Below, piece after piece: positions 1 through 15,300 of a stretch of 64,000 nt of DNA (its first letter is position 1; every line of letters begins with the position of its first letter). The translations under genes were made by a program, and so were the position numbers. This DNA is from Trissonchulus latispiculum (taxonomy: Eukaryota > Nematoda > Enoplea > Enoplida > Ironidae). Where the stretch lies: assembly GCA_030248195.1 (NCBI GenBank), contig JASAND010021422.1:231476-295475 (forward strand), written 5' to 3'. The notes beneath the pieces were generated by a model. That model saw only the letters and a program-made list of their open reading frames with translations, was not told the DNA's origin and did not search any database.

Positions 1-239
1 TTCTGTGAGAGCGCTTAGATTACACATAATTTAGTCTTTAATCCAGTTTAGTCTTAACCTAATCTAGACGGATCAATTTTCTCAAATCAAAACGAAAAAT
101 TCTTCCAACTTTCAATCATTAAATCTACATACTAAATTTTAGTCTCTTCAAAACGAAACACCGAAGATGACGCGCTCACAAAACTATTAAAACAATACTA
201 TTAACACAGGATACAGTACAATTCAATTCTACAAGTTTT

Positions 240-349
240 TTAAAGCACATTCTGCAGTCTGGCTAGGTCCTTGTCAACATCTGGAATCAGTTCTGATGGC
301 TTGTGCTGATCAGAGCCGGGCCAAATCTGAGACCATGTCTTTTCCAATG
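240..349 (-). CDS. PHF20-like exon 20: last coding exon and stop
   Basis: Residues 1860-1894: [20 protein letters not shown] then [15 protein letters not shown] and a TAA stop at 242-240. Acceptor ATTTTTAG, completing the split Ala codon of exon 19. No strong poly(A) signal lies downstream. A weak ATTAAA on the minus strand is at 42-37. The 3' UTR may continue beyond the window edge. Confidence 0.8.
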
Positions 350-3300
350 CTAAAAATACGCAATAAGAAAGTACATATATATGTACTAGAGAAAATAAAA
401 CAATTTACACAAACTGGAATAATGTAGTATTTATTTGAAATTCAATAAAAAATCTGCTTCAACAGAACTTTATGGCCTAAAATCGTTACTTTTTGCACTC
501 AAATTCAACACCAAAAAAGCTCTGTAGCTGTGTAGCCAATCTTACAGAAAACAGAGACCAACAGTCTCTATATACTTTCTGTCGATTTTTATGTATACCA
601 CATTAATAGTTCTCCGCACTTTTGGGTTTCCCAGATTAGTGGAGAATGGAGCCATTCCCAAGTTTTACTGCTCAGTCATGCAAAAAGCCTTTTAGGAACT
701 GGCAAAATTTCAACTAACAAAGTTCAGTACATTTCAGGAAAAGAGTGACTGTTGGCGAAGCTTTCAAATTGGCGAAAAGCATCGCAGTGACTGCTATTTT
801 TTGTCAGAGATGGAGATATTTCTTGTTTTTTCGTGCAAATCTATATGGATTTTAGCCAGCTATGGCAACGAAAAATAATCGACATCAGTTTCACAATGTT
901 TTGCCTCTCTTGGGAATTTGCAAATTTTGCCAAGACAACACGCTTTCTGTAAAATGTGTATCACTTTACCAACCAATCTCTGTGTAATGTAGAATTTTCA
1001 AAAATTTAAAAAAAATTTTAAAAAATTTGAATACATACCGGAAACCTGAGTACTCAGCATATCCAATCGTTTGTCCAACATGGTTTGAATCCGCTTCATC
1101 TCCTCCTCAGAACAACTGCCGGCCAAAGCGGACGAAGTTCCTGCCGCTGTCGAAGAAGATTCCTAAAAACCAAACCAAAACCACAAAAATAGAAAACAAT
1201 TGAAAAAGGAAATAAAAATATAGTACTATAAAAATAAACAAAAGAAAATCAAAAATACCCTACTAGAAAGCTAGTCGCTAATACTAGGAAGCTAATTCTA
1301 TAGAATGAAAATGCTAAAATTATCGATGACATAGGATCTATTTCTTTAAAAATTAAACGGATTAGATTAAAATTAATCCGCATTAAAGAAACAGTACCTT
1401 GGATTAAACGGATTAAAATTTAGCCCAGCGAGTTAGACGAGTTAAGCGGATTAAATTCAATCCTATTTCTGTAATGCACCAAGGATTACAATTTTAATCA
1501 AATCCTGTTTCTTTATTTACACTTCGGATTAAAAAAATCAACGAGTTAATTTTAGTCCAACCTTATGAATTGCTGTTTCATTAAAGTTTAATTTTAATCC
1601 GTTTAATCCGCTGTCTGCGTTTTCAATTAGTTTTGAATCCTCGTGCAACTACGTGGACACTACGGATTAAAAGTTGATGGATTAAAATATTTACTCGCTG
1701 TTTCTTTAATGGCGGATTAAACGAGCTATTTTTAATCCGTTTAATCCAGCATTTAAAGAAACAGGAGTTAAAAATTTTAATCCGGCTGATTTTCAATCCG
1801 GTTAATCCTACCCTTTTAATCTTTAAAGATATAGGGACCTAGACTTCTTGCAGTCTGATCTGACTGGAGATAGCGTTGTAAGTCGAGTACACAATTAAAG
1901 AGCGCAGCCAAAAATACTACCAGAAACGGAAAAACCATCCAAAGGACTGGCTAGTCTTTAATACTAAATAACCACGATACAGTTTCCGCAAAGTGGGACA
2001 TTCCGTCAAACATTTCACTAACTGCAAATTACGTTTTTGGCATTATTTCAACGTGCGAGGAAAGTTCAACAAAATTTCGTTTGGACATAATCTGCATCGC
2101 GTAGAACGCTAAAATGGGCGTATCAAAAAAAAAGAAAAAATGCAAGACAAAATTGGTCTCTACTCTCCAATTCCAATTCCTTTTCTCAATTCCTGGAAAA
2201 TACCAGCAAATATTTCTACAGTGACAGCCGCCAAATCCTTTGACAGCCCTCCCCCTTAACAACCCTCAAATAGCTTACAAAAATTCGCACTCCACACCAG
2301 CTAATACAAATCCAACCCCTCCCTCCCCCAAATTTCCACTCTCCCCCACCCGACCCCCAAATCCACTTACATAGACCATATGCTGTTTCAATCGCAGAGT
2401 TCGCAGTTCACTGGAAATGCTCAGGACATCCTGCAGGGATTTGTTGGTGGCCAGATACAGCGGCGAATGATCAGCCGCGGGCCGGGCCGTCTTGAAACCG
2501 GGCAGTTTGCCCGTGGCCAGCCAGGTCCGAACAGAACGCGATTCGTGCACTCTGGACAATCGGCCGCCTATTAAAAAAAGGAAAACAGAAAAATGCATGT
2601 ATTCTACAAAAAACAATAAAGTGAGCTTTTGTACTGCAGGCCAGCCAACTATGTACCAACATTCTACATCTACAATATTAATACAGAAGAGTTTCGGAAA
2701 AAAATTACTTCAGCCCAAGACAAAGATTCATTCCACCACTATTTTCACCAGAACCACCAAAAACATTCTCAGTTTTAATGAAGAAAACCCCTAAAAATGA
2801 CCAGCAAAAGGCAGAGTGTCGACAAAGCCCTAGCCTTCTCTACGTCGGGGGGGGGCGGAACCTAATTTCACCATCTTTTTGGCAATTTTGGACCACCTTA
2901 GGTACCGGTTCCTCTCGATATTTTTGACCTCCTCTTCCCTTTCTACTGTATTCCTTCGTCTAAAAAGCCCAGGAACCCAGTCAACCTGACTGAATTGGGT
3001 CGGGTCGCCAAGTTATCCAGGGCTCTCGGCTTTCAAAAAAGTTGCGATGATGCGACTCAAGTCACACTTAACTCAGGCTAGACTTGTGTACAGGTTAGAC
3101 AAAATCTGGCTCCTGCATTAATCTAAAGAAAAATGGAAACTATATAAAAATACATAAAACAGAACAGGTATATATATATAAATATACCAGGCGGATTCTC
3201 GCACTGATAGCAGACATATTTGGCCGGCACTTCAGTCTCATCCTCCATATCAAAACAGTCACCGTGCTGCCAGGTGTTGCACTCTTCACACTAGAAAAAA

Positions 3301-6300
3301 GGAGCAGAAAACAGAAAAAATAAACTGAAAAATGGAGAAAATGAAATAGAAAAAAGCTTTAAAACGACCCACCAAATGGGTTCCAAGTTATGGTCTTCCC
3401 TCGTGAAGAACGGTTTAAACAAAAAATCAGAAATATTATCTAACATCTCTTTTCATGTAGTGACTTAGGGTTTTTTTCGAAGGGAGGCTTCCGGGGGGGG
3501 CGGATTTTCGAATGCGGGAAAAAATTGTTTTTTGACAAAATGAGCCAAAATTGGTATTTTTAGCGTATTCTGCACGTAGAAACGAACGACGCAAATAGTG
3601 CTCAAAAATGCCCGGACTTATTAAGCTATAAATTATCTACGTACATATCTATCTACCTGAATCATAAATCCTTCCTCATCCGAGTCCTCACAAATGCATC
3701 TGACAATTTCCAAATCTTTCGTCTCTTGCTCCTCTTCCTCTTCGCTCTCTTCTTCTTCTTCTTCCTCCTCCTCATCTGGCCGCCTCGTTTCAGCCTCAGC
3801 AGACGTCAAGGATTTCTCACCGCTAGCGGTGGCAATCGTTGACGCTCCTGCAGGGGCCGGACTGCCCAACAAATCGACCGAAATCGGTTCCGGTCGCACG
3901 GTTTTCGCATTCCTTTCCGTTTCCGTTTCCGCAGTTTCCGATTTCGACGACTTCCTCTTCGTGTCCCCGTCCGTCCCGGCCGACGACGATTTTTCCGAAA
4001 TTCTGGATTTCAACTTCCTCTCATCGCCGCTTTTCTCCGACTGCCGGGTTCGCCGTAGCTCCTCGCGTTCAGCCCGTTCTCGTTCTTTTCGCTCCTTTTT
4101 CCGTTTCTTTTTCTCCTTCTTTTCCTTTTTCCGGCGTTTCCGCTCCGCCGCTTCAATGTCGGCCGTTATGGCGGCCATTTCCGTGGACAATTTTTCCGGT
4201 TTTCCCGATTTTTCGGGTTCCGAAATGCTGGCTACGACCGCATTACCGGAACCAGTTGCAGAAGCGGAAGAAACAGGAGTAGTCGAAGCGGGGCCGGGTC
4301 GGGGCGAAACCACTTTCTCTGAAAACCAAAAGAGAATAAAAATAATGAAATGCAAACAACAAATTCGACAAAGAGGTAACTTCGGATCAGGTTTCGCAAA
4401 GAAAAACCTACAAAACATTGGCAACATTTTTCTGTAGAAAAAGGTGTTCTGCACTTATTATTTATCAAGTAAAAACAGTGTTACGAAGAACCTACATACT
4501 CACTAGTTCTGGACCAAAATTAATCAAAATTAAACAGCAGTTATACAAGTAGGAAAAATGCTCCTTGCAGTCGCATGTAAAATGCAATATGAGCTATGAG
4601 GGTCAACATTTAAATGTGTCAAGGACAAGATTTAAAACGTCTAATATGAGCCAGCATCTAAATCGGTAAAGGACAAGATGTAACTGGCTAATATGAGCCG
4701 CTACGTTTCTCTTGGGCTCATATTGACGCTCGCTGCCGTGGTTTCAACGGCTTAACATCACGACATCATACCATTTTGCCTACAGACTTTTTACTTTTAT
4801 TCTTAAGTCTTTGAACAAATCCTCACCGTTTTGCGTAATATCAATAGCTTCATGTAATGTTTGGTTACAGATGTCCTGCCTGAATCTAATTTTGCCAGCT
4901 CAAACACCGAATTTAAGGTATCTGAACACTTTATACAGCTAAAGTTCTCCCCTTTAAAGTTGAATTAGGTGGTATATATTTGGCATATACCAGTTTTGAA
5001 ACACTGAAATACTAGAAACAAATGTATAAAGCTCCTGCAAACCGGTATAGTCTTCGCTATCGGCTCACTGTACATAGCATTTATACTACAAAATACACAA
5101 CTGTGCTTATCCACGGTGTCGTACGATTGACTTTACTTATTGTATCAAGAGCACACGTATGTCAGGACAATTATGCATACGTATATGCGAATTTGAAAAG
5201 TGCAAAAGAGTTAACTCAACTTAGTATCCACGCGTCAATATGAGCCCAAGAGAAACGTAGCGGCTCATATTAGCCAGTTACATCTTGTCCTTTACCGATT
5301 TAGATGCTGGCTCATATTAGACGTTTTAAATCTTGTCCTTGACACATTTAAATGTTGACCCTCATAGCTCATATTGCATTTTACATGCGACTGCAAGGAG
5401 CATTTTTCCTACTTGTCCTTCTTCCAATTTTTGGGAGCGCCGCCTTATTAAGGCTCCTGTTTTAGGTGGTATGACCAATTCGCATGTCCAATAACATTTG
5501 TATGCAAAATCGTAGCGTTCCAGCTATCTCCAGTAGGTTGAACCAGGAACTGGTTCAACTTCGAACCAGATGAACCAGATCTGGCCAGCCACAGGTCGGA
5601 TCGCCGAAATAACACAACCAGCGGATTCCCCGTGCCCAAATAACCTTTGTATGCCAAATATCAGCCTTCCAGCTATCTCCAGCAGCTTGAACCAGGAACT
5701 GGTTCAACTTTGAACCAGTTGAACCAGATCTGGCCAGCCATGGGTCGGATCCCCAAAATAACACCACCAGTGAATTCCCCATGCCCAATAACCTTTGTAT
5801 GCCAAATACCAGCCTTCCAGCTATCTCCAGTAGCTTGAACCAGGAACTGGTTCAACTTTGAACCAGATGAACCAGATCTGGCCAGCCATGGGTCGGATCC
5901 CCAAAATAACACCACCAGTGGATTCCCCATGTCCAATGACCTTTGTATGCCAAATATCAGCCTTCCAGCTATCTCCAGTAGCTTGAAACAGGAACTGGTT
6001 CAACTTTGAACCAGTTGAACCAGATCTGGCCAGCCATGGGTCGGATCCCCAAAATAACACCACCAGTGAATTCCCCATGCCCAACAACCTTTGTATGCCA
6101 AATATCAGCCTTCCAGCTATCTCCAGCAGCTTGAACCAGGAACTGGTTCAACTTTGAACCAGTTGAACCAGATCTGGCCAGCCATGGGTCGGATCCCCAA
6201 AATAACACCACCAGTGAATTCCCCATGCCCAATAACCTTTGTATGCCAAATACCAGCCTTCCAGCTATCTCCAGTAGCTTGAACCAGGAAATGGTTCAAC

Positions 6301-9300
6301 TTTGAACCAGATGAACCAGATCTGGCCAGCCATGGGTCGGATCCCCAAAATAACACCACCAGTGGATTCCACATGTCCAATGACCTTTGTATGCCAAATA
6401 TCAGCCTTCCAGCTACCTCCAGTAGCTTGAACCAGGAACTGGTTCAACTTTGAACCAGATGAACCAGATCTGGCCAGCCTTGGGTCGGATCCCCAAAATA
6501 ACACTACCAGTGAATTCCCCATGCCCAATAACCTTTGTGTGCAAAAGATCAACCTTCCAGCTATCTCCTGTAGCTTGAACCAGGAACTGGTTCAACGTTG
6601 AACCAGTTGAACCAGATGAACCAGGCGAGATACGGCGTCGACAGTATGCTCATCGTGTTCAGCGACCCCGATTTACTATATATGGGTACCATCCCAAGGC
6701 CGAAAAACGCTGTTTTATATGGTTTACAGACCATTTTCTTTGTTGACAGCTTGAACTTGGGGCTGGTTCACTGTTGAACCAGCTGAACCAGATGAACCAG
6801 GCGAGATACGGCGTCGGCAGTATGCTCACCGTGTTCAGCGACCCCGATTTACTATATATAGGTACCATTCCAAGGCCGAAAAACGCTATTTTAGACGACT
6901 TTTTGACAATTTTCTGTGTTGGGACCTCGAAAAATTTCTAAGTCCAAACGTCGATTTTTCTATTTTTGACCATCTGTAAAAATCGACCCAGAGCGAAATT
7001 CGGAAATCAAACATAAACTTGATCTGAACCATCGCCTAGATAATCAAAAATTAGTATAGAAAAATTTTTCCTATGGGCCGTTTGAAAAATCGGTGTGCGC
7101 AAAAATCGCCCTAAAAAAGTGGTCGATACAGAGAAAAAAAAAACCCCCACTTTTAAACTTGTATCAAAAAGTCGATTTTTTTCAAAGTTCATTTTTTCCG
7201 GGCAAGTTTGGTATCATTCGAAAGCTCTTGGCCTGGAGATTTCAAAAATGTAAACTTTAGCTCTCAACTCCCTACCGTTAATTAGTTATGGCTAATTAAC
7301 AGTTTCCCTAATCCGCAAAGTGCCTTTATAGCTCATATTATGAGGGGCGCTCCGCGCACCCTCATGATTTGTACAACAACAAAGCTAGCACCTCAGCGTG
7401 AGTTTTTTCCGTAAGTGACTATTTGGCAAAGGTGACCCCTGGAGAATATCGCCATCCCTGCTTCAGGGACCTTCTGCGTCGGTGTATTAATCTTCTACAA
7501 AATATACGCAACCATAATAACAAAATAATACTCACGATAAAAAACGGATAACAACTGAAAAAAACTTACTCAAATCGGACAACGGGATATCCTCATCGTT
7601 CGCCAGGTCAGCCAGCGGCTCAACCCGCTTAGGACTAACCACCACTGGGGTTGGGTCAGATTTAGGTGGAGCACTTTTCGGGGTCACCCCGCCAGGGGTG
7701 CTGCCCCCCAAACCTTCAGAAGCCCCTGATTTCTGTTGCTGCTGCTCCCGGTAGGCGGGGTAGGGCTCAAAGGCTTGGGCTGTAGCGGGGGTAGAATCCG
7801 CAGGCTGCTCAGAATGAAAGTAGCGCAGATGAGAGCTGCGCTGTTCCTCTGTACGAAAGGTGCGCGCGCAGCCCGCCACAGAGCAACTGAACAGCTGGGA
7901 CGGCATCAGATAGCGTGGAGACTGGGAACCGACGGGGCCGGCTGGAAAAAAACAACAGACAAAAAGAAAAAAACGTTATTTAAAAAACCAGAAGAGATTG
8001 AGATGTAAAAAAAACTAGAGTAGAGGATTCTGCCCCGCCCTCCTCTTCCACAATTTCCAACTAATTGTCGAATTTCAAGATTCAAAACCCGTTTCCGGTT
8101 CGTTCAGAAAATAGGACGAAAAATGCACCAACTAAACTTGTTCCAGCTATTTTTGAGCGCACAGTCGCTTCGGACGACTTCATTATATCTTTCAAACATT
8201 TCTTGGATGGATGGATGGATGGATGGAATGGACTAACCGCCCCACAGTACTTAGAATCAAAAATCACGTACTGTGGACCCACCTCTGGATTGCATCAGTA
8301 TGCCTCTAGGTCCCTACTACTCACACCAACAGTAAAGTATATATACGCATGTGTTAATCAAGTGGGATTCGCCATCCCAGTAGGCTTTGGAAAAACAGAA
8401 TTGTTTCACATATATACGTATAAAAATGAAATAAACATTTTTTGTATAAAGGAGATAAAAAACTGAAGCTTTGTGTAGTCAGAAAGCAAATTTTAAAAGT
8501 AGCTTGAAATAGCAAATAGATTGTAAATAAAATAGAAAATCACAAGACAAAAATATCATGAACAAAAAAACTTTTTGTATCTACGACACAATTGTCATAG
8601 ATACGAAGTCATAACGCTGTCCCCTGGCGTCGATATCCTGCATCCTATTCTACCTACCCAGAAACTAGGGACCCCAGCCAGCACGAGCAACGAATTGCTT
8701 TACATGAGAGGCAAAGAAAGTGTAAGATAAAGTCAACAGAATAAAGCAATCCGTTGGACCTTGCTCGTAACTGGATAGACTGCAGCATACCTGTCCATTC
8801 CATCCGGGGAATCCCTGGGGCCATTTAATAATAAAAAACCGACATACACAACCACCTAAGAGCGGGGTAGAAGTGAAACTATCCAAGTCACTGCTGGGTC
8901 CACAGCTACAGGAGTTTATAATAGATTAAGAGAAAACAAATACTAAAGTACAGATAGGGAACGGTTAGAGGTGCACATAGGTTAGTACCTTTAACGTGCA
9001 CCAGACTCAATTGATAAATCCATCTTGCCAATATATTAGTTATAACCCAAAGTCAAACGCATTATATATATATGATAAAGTTTCGTGTTAAAAGGTGAGA
9101 TAGTTAGATTTAAAATTGTTTGAAATCACCCCCGAATGAAACAAAGCAAATTAGGTTTATACTCCTGTAATTTTCTTTTAAATGTAGATAAGGAATTTGA
9201 ATTTACCAAGTTGTCAGGCAGAGAATTCCACACATCACAAACTCTTGCGAAATAAAACGTTTTCGTATGTGTTCTGAGAAATCTATGTTGTTGTAGCTGT

Positions 9301-12300
9301 AACTGGTGTCTTCTCACACCCATAAAGTGCGCATAACTGAATAGACAATCAAATGGAACATCAACAAGATTGTAAACAATTTTATACAACATACACAAAT
9401 CAGCCATTAATCTACGCAATTCCAAACTGTCTAGGTTTAATGCAGTCAGCCTATCCGGATAACTTAGCTGAGTCAACCCTGGAATTCTCTTAGTATATGT
9501 ACGTTGAACTGATTCCAAAAGGCGAACATCCTTCAGATAACCGGGGCTCCAACCCTCCGTTGCATACTCAAACAATGGTCTAACATACGTTATAAACATA
9601 TTTTTTAGAAAAAGCGTATCTCTAGTTTTGAAAACACGATAAATTAGAGCAGAACACTGTGAAGCTTTAGAACGGATTTTAGAGCAGTGTTGGGAGAAAG
9701 TTTTGGGTCAATTAATACGCCTAAATCCTTTACATTTTCCAAGGACGAAATTTCGCTGCCGAGCAAACGGTACTTATGGTTAAAAACGGAAAAATCTACT
9801 CGTGACCTAGTCGGATATAGCCGCAGACTGCCACATTCAGGAACAGAGATACGTAATTGAACATTTCTAGAACATTTCTTCAAAAAATTAAGACCGGCAC
9901 TACCGCTTTGGCAACACAAACAATTGAACCCCCTCAAAACATTCCAAATTCTCACCAGTAATCGGAATTTTGAGATCATGCTCATAGTAGTCCGCCAGGG
10001 CCCGTTTATGATAGTGCTTCAGCTCATGATCCCCCACAGACCGCACCCTGTCAAGAGGCACACCGCAGGTGCCAAAAACATTGCGCCAGCTGGTACTATT
10101 GACATAGTTGTCCCCGTACAACTGGCAGGCCCGGCAAAACAGCAGGTCATCCTTCAGGATCAGCCACAGCTCTCGCCCCGTCATCCATTCTTTGACCAGA
10201 TCCATCAGTTTGGCATGAGCTAAAGAAAAGTATGAGAAAAAAGCTGAAAAATCATCATTCAAAAATAAAAAGACAGTTGGCAGCTATTTTCGCGGGGGGG
10301 GGGAAGAGATGTATAGGGAAATAATCATCATAAAATTCAATACATATCATTTCATAAAAATAGAGATAAAAACCACAATCCTGTTGGGAATAGGTTTTGA
10401 TCCAGCACACAAAACCAAAGCAAAGCAGTTTTTGAAATTTTTAGAAAGATAAACACATTTTCTCAGAAAAGAGCACGGGTCCTATTTTGAAAAATCCCTG
10501 ATCCAAAACCTACAATTCACATACAGTACCCTGCACTCAAATGGTGACAGTTGGCGAAAACAGAAATTCGCCAACTTTGGCATATTGATAGCGATATTCG
10601 TCAACTTTGGCGATTTCCGTCAACTTCGCCAACTTCCAATTATCACCAACTATCACCATTTGGGTGCAGGGTACTGTACATTACTAAACTTAAGCTTGCA
10701 TTATCTCAGTTTTCAGCTTAAGCTCAATTCATCCCAAGAAATATCTCATCAAACAAACACATGGTAAGCAAGTGAAATTGCCCACAGAACACGTCCCCTG
10801 TAAAGCCTCGAAACCAGACATGTGCCGGGGTTTTTGGGGGCCAAAACACATGTGCCAAAAATCAGATTTTTTGGCGGCCTTCGGGCGCCTGTTCACCCCT
10901 CCCCCCAAACAATTCCCCTCCTGCACAAAGAGAGATTCGTAGATAGGTGTTTTCTAGGAGTTTATGTATCCCGTTTTCCCGTATTTATGTCATGTAAGGA
11001 CGCTTCAAGCAAGTCTTAACGATTATTTAAACTGTACATTAAAAGTCAATGTTACTCAGTACGATGGATAACAGATACTACGATGTGCTACAGACACAAG
11101 TCTGCTAAAAACCGCTAACAAAGCAAGACAAGGCTGGCGTCACTGTAGGCTTCTGTCTACATTTTTTCCTTTTTCCTACATTTTCCTACGTCTGCATTTT
11201 TCTTTTCAAAAAACGAACCCCTCCGATTCTAGATAAACAAAACTCAAATAAAAAATTCATAAGGTCAGGCTAACTTACTCAAAGAACTGCCCGATCTTCT
11301 GGTGACAATCGTTGAGGTAGGTTTGACCGGGACCGAAACCGGAGATTCCGTCTTCGTTTTCGTTTTCGGTGGCGAAATCCGCACTGAAGAGGTCGTCGGG
11401 GCAGGGGCGGGAGCAGATCGAGCCTCAAGCGAGGCTCGTCCAAATCGACCCGCAGCTCCTCTGCTGTGAAGGGGCGGCCTGCCCCGTCTTGCCCTGGGCA
11501 GGGATGCCATTTTCGGGCCGGCAGAAACCGAAACCGGTTCCGGTTCCGATTTTCGTTCCGGTTCCGGTACAGGCTTCACTTCATTCGACGCCGGAGGTTC
11601 CAGAAGCTCGGAAACTAGCCTTTCACCCGACTCACCAGAAATACTGTTACTGCTACTACTGCTACCACTACCACTGCTGGGTGTAGGTGTGGGCAGGGTA
11701 GCGGGAATAGGTTTCTTTCTGGACAGGGGAGCAGGGGCGCCACCGCGGCGCGCTGCCATTGAGGCACCCCGGCGTGCGCGTGGTACTGTAGCGGTTGCCG
11801 TTTCGCCCTGACGAAGGTATCGAATTTGGGACCGTTTTTGCAGGGGTCGACTGGTTGGAGGCGGGGCAGCAGAGGCTTTCTTGGCTGAAATAGGAAATAG
11901 AAAACAGGAAAAATGAAACAAAAAATTGGAAAATAATCAATTTCAGTAAAAGGAAAAACAAGGAGGGTCAGTCCAATAAATCAAGACTAAGCCTACGCAA
12001 CCCGGAATTAATACAAATGCTCCATGCTCCGCTCACATTCAACAACGTACACGTACATACTTGAACTGTTGCTATGTTTTTAAATGGCGTAATGACAGGC
12101 CGAGTGGTCTACGGCGCTGGTCAGAATTTTCGACTTACGTTGGTGCTTCGATCCCCGGAGACCACAAAGCTTTCTCTGCTCTAGCCAACCCAGCTATCTA
12201 TCCTTCACTGGTCGTTAAATGGGTACCACTTCGGTGGGAAGGTAACAAGAAGCTGTGTAGAAGGGCCGCCCCCCCCTTCCACGGATGCAGTCATCAGCTG

Positions 12301-15300
12301 AGGTGACACTCCTGGCTCTACCGCTGAAAATCCGGGGATGAGCACCGGCACCCCATGTCCTGTGTCCTGTGGCAGGACGGAGATATGTCCTGTGGCAGGA
12401 CGGAGATATCTCCTGGGGTAAACCTTTACCTTTACCTAATGACAGAGTGCTCGAACAGCACGCGATTGTAAGCTGGGCAGTTCAAGTTCCACTAGCTGGA
12501 GTCGGGCACCATATCATTTCCAGCTAACACTAACACACTTGTCATACTCTTATGTATTATGTACTCTTGCTATAGTAGCCAAACGTACGCAGTTTAGCCT
12601 TCAGTTCCGGAGCCAGCATACTGACCGCCCGCCCATGCAACTGCGACTGCTCGTGCGTGGACACACAGGTGGCATACTTGTCCGATATGCCCTGAATCAT
12701 GACGTTGTATTTGAGTCGGGAGTCGTCACGAAACAGCTGACGACAAAGGGCACACCAAGCCACGCCTTCCTCAAATCTGAAACAAAGAAACTGAAACAAT
12801 AACACCCTGAGAAACTGTAAACTGAAAAAGCCAAAGTGGTCTAGGGCACCTTCGCTTCGACACTGATTTGATAGAGAATAATAGAGGGAGAAAGTTGTTC
12901 AGACGGCCAAAAAATGATAACATGTCATAAAAAATAGCCTGTTGTCTATACTAATAATATTGCTATGCTATAACTAAAGCTAAAACAATGCTCAAAAATA
13001 ATCAGCTTTAGTAACAAAACAAAACGATTTTAGACCGAAACCATCCATTAGACCGGAAACGTTTCGAAGTAAAAATTTGGCATTTTTCCGCACATTCTAG
13101 CGAGTGGAGCCAATCTGTCGGAGGGGGGGTGGGGTGAAACAACAATACTATTGAGAAAACAGCCGACCACACTCTGCACTAACAGCCACTGCAAATATTG
13201 TTTCTCACTTTAGCCAAGCTTCCCGTCCCTGCATCCAGGCCGGCTGACCTCCCCGTTTAGCCGTTTCAGTCTCCAATCCTCTGACGGGGGAAGCCAAACC
13301 AAGGGGGGCGGTAGCCGCTGGTGCAGAGGATTTTTGGGGGGATCGGGTGGCAGCTATTTTGGCGGGACTACTGCCACCAGACCGAGGGGTGGTGCGAGCC
13401 GACGGTTGGGCTACAGTAGTCTTCTGAGCATCCTCAAGCAGATCCTGATAGGAACTTTCCCCAATCTCTGTAATATCACAGGCAGTGGATTCTAAACAAA
13501 GAAAAACAGATCAAAAAAGCTGCGAAAAAACTGGTTAAGCAAAACACAAACGGTTACAAAGAAAAAATAGGAAAAAAACTACGAAAAAACCGGCTGAACA
13601 CAAAAGGTTACACAAACACAAACAAGATAGGCCAAACACCTCAACGATGGCTCAAAAAACCAGCTTTTTTCGAAACCTACTGAGCCATTAGACAAACCGC
13701 TCAGTTTTAGACAGGTGTCATTTTTATTGGCATCATCACAAAGAAGCTTATACATAGATTAGCTGAAAAATTTACAAATCTCCTACATTTTACAAACCTC
13801 TCAACATATCTCACCCCCCCCCCGAAAAACCGACATACCAGAATGATGTGACAATGCCGTAGCTGTACCGTCGCTTGCCACACCTGCAGTATTGTCCGGC
13901 AATACAACAGGACCCGCCGGCTTAGGCGGGGGTGAGAGGGGGGTCACCACGACCCCCCGCCCCCCAGAACGCCGTCTAGCGGCCGACGATGAAGGTGAAC
14001 CACTGGTCAAGGGCAGGGGGGACGTTCCCATATCTGCAAAAGCGGGCGAGGTTGACTGGTCCACCAGGGACCGGCCGACAGACAGCCGGCTGACCCCCAC
14101 AGCGGGTGCTTTGGTGGGAGAAGATTTGCCAGCTGGCGGACTGGGCAGAGGGGACATTATTGGCTGGTGCTGCGCAGATGAAGATCTGCGCAGGATCCGA
14201 TCACTGCCGGCAGCGGGACTGAGAGGAGTGACCACGACCACACCGACCTGCGCATGCGCAACAGTGCTACCCACCGGACCTAGAACGAAACACATACATT
14301 AAGTTAGCCACACACAGTTTATTACTATAGGGAGGAGGGGGGGGGCTTGGAAACAACGAACTAAACTAAGATTGTCACTAAAACTTCGGGCCTGAGGTGG
14401 GGATCGAGCCCACAACCTTTGGCGATCTAGGCCAACGCTCTATCGACTGAGCCACTCAGGCACAATCGAACTCAGCCACAGATTGAATTCGTTCCCAAAC
14501 TGTAGTGACATTTTTAGAAGACGCTTTCGCGCCAGCCAATACCCCAATCTGATGGAGGCAAAGTTAATTGAGTTAATCTTGCCTATACAAGGTAATTTTC
14601 AGTGATTTTTTTTCAAGGAACGCAGGGGGAGGTATCTGGGAATGTATCGGGGGAGGATTTTGACAAATCGCGCCAAAAAATACGTACGTAGTAATTAGGC
14701 CAATTTTTGATGGCGAGACGCAAAAAGCTCTCAACAGCACATGCCTAATTGAAGCTTAAAATAAACATTTTTAAGAAAATCTCCAGCGATATCGGAATTG
14801 TTACGAAAACTGACCTACGTTTTGGCAAATATTTGTGCTCCAAAATATCCCAACAGGGGGGGGGGCAGGTTTTTTTTCAAAACGGCCAGTGGGCATTTTA
14901 GTGGGCAAATTTAGGATTGAGTGGGCAAATTTAAAGATCGGTGGGCAAAATTACAAAATTTTGCTAAGCGATTTTTAGCCTTAATTTTAAGTTTACTTTA
15001 ATTAATAACGTATTTTATTCCGTACCATCGAATTTCCTGTCGTTATCTTTAGTTGTGCCTTAAGCAATCTTAGTTTTTATACAATACAGGGTTATTATAC
15101 ATATTAAAACAACAGCAGGGGGTCTGGGGGGCGCAGCCCCCCAGAAGCTGAACGAATTTTTCAAATTTGGTATTTTTGCACATGTTTTGAGCCATAATTT
15201 CTATTTTCTGCAGTTGCGTTTTTCTACGTATAGATACTTACAAAATAAGCTTGAATTGCAAAAGATTTCATACAAATTTTGCACCATTTCGAGGAGACAT

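Noticed and set aside
3694..4437. 247-codon plus-strand frame
   Set aside because: Antisense shadow of exon 16 of the PHF20-like gene, which has PHD and splice support on the minus strand. The same applies to plus-strand frames over exons 1, 7, 10 and 13.
5448..6595. Many 60-95 residue open frames with [19 protein letters not shown] starts
   Set aside because: They are frames through a 148-bp tandem repeat and recur at 148-bp steps; the same holds at 37196-38266.
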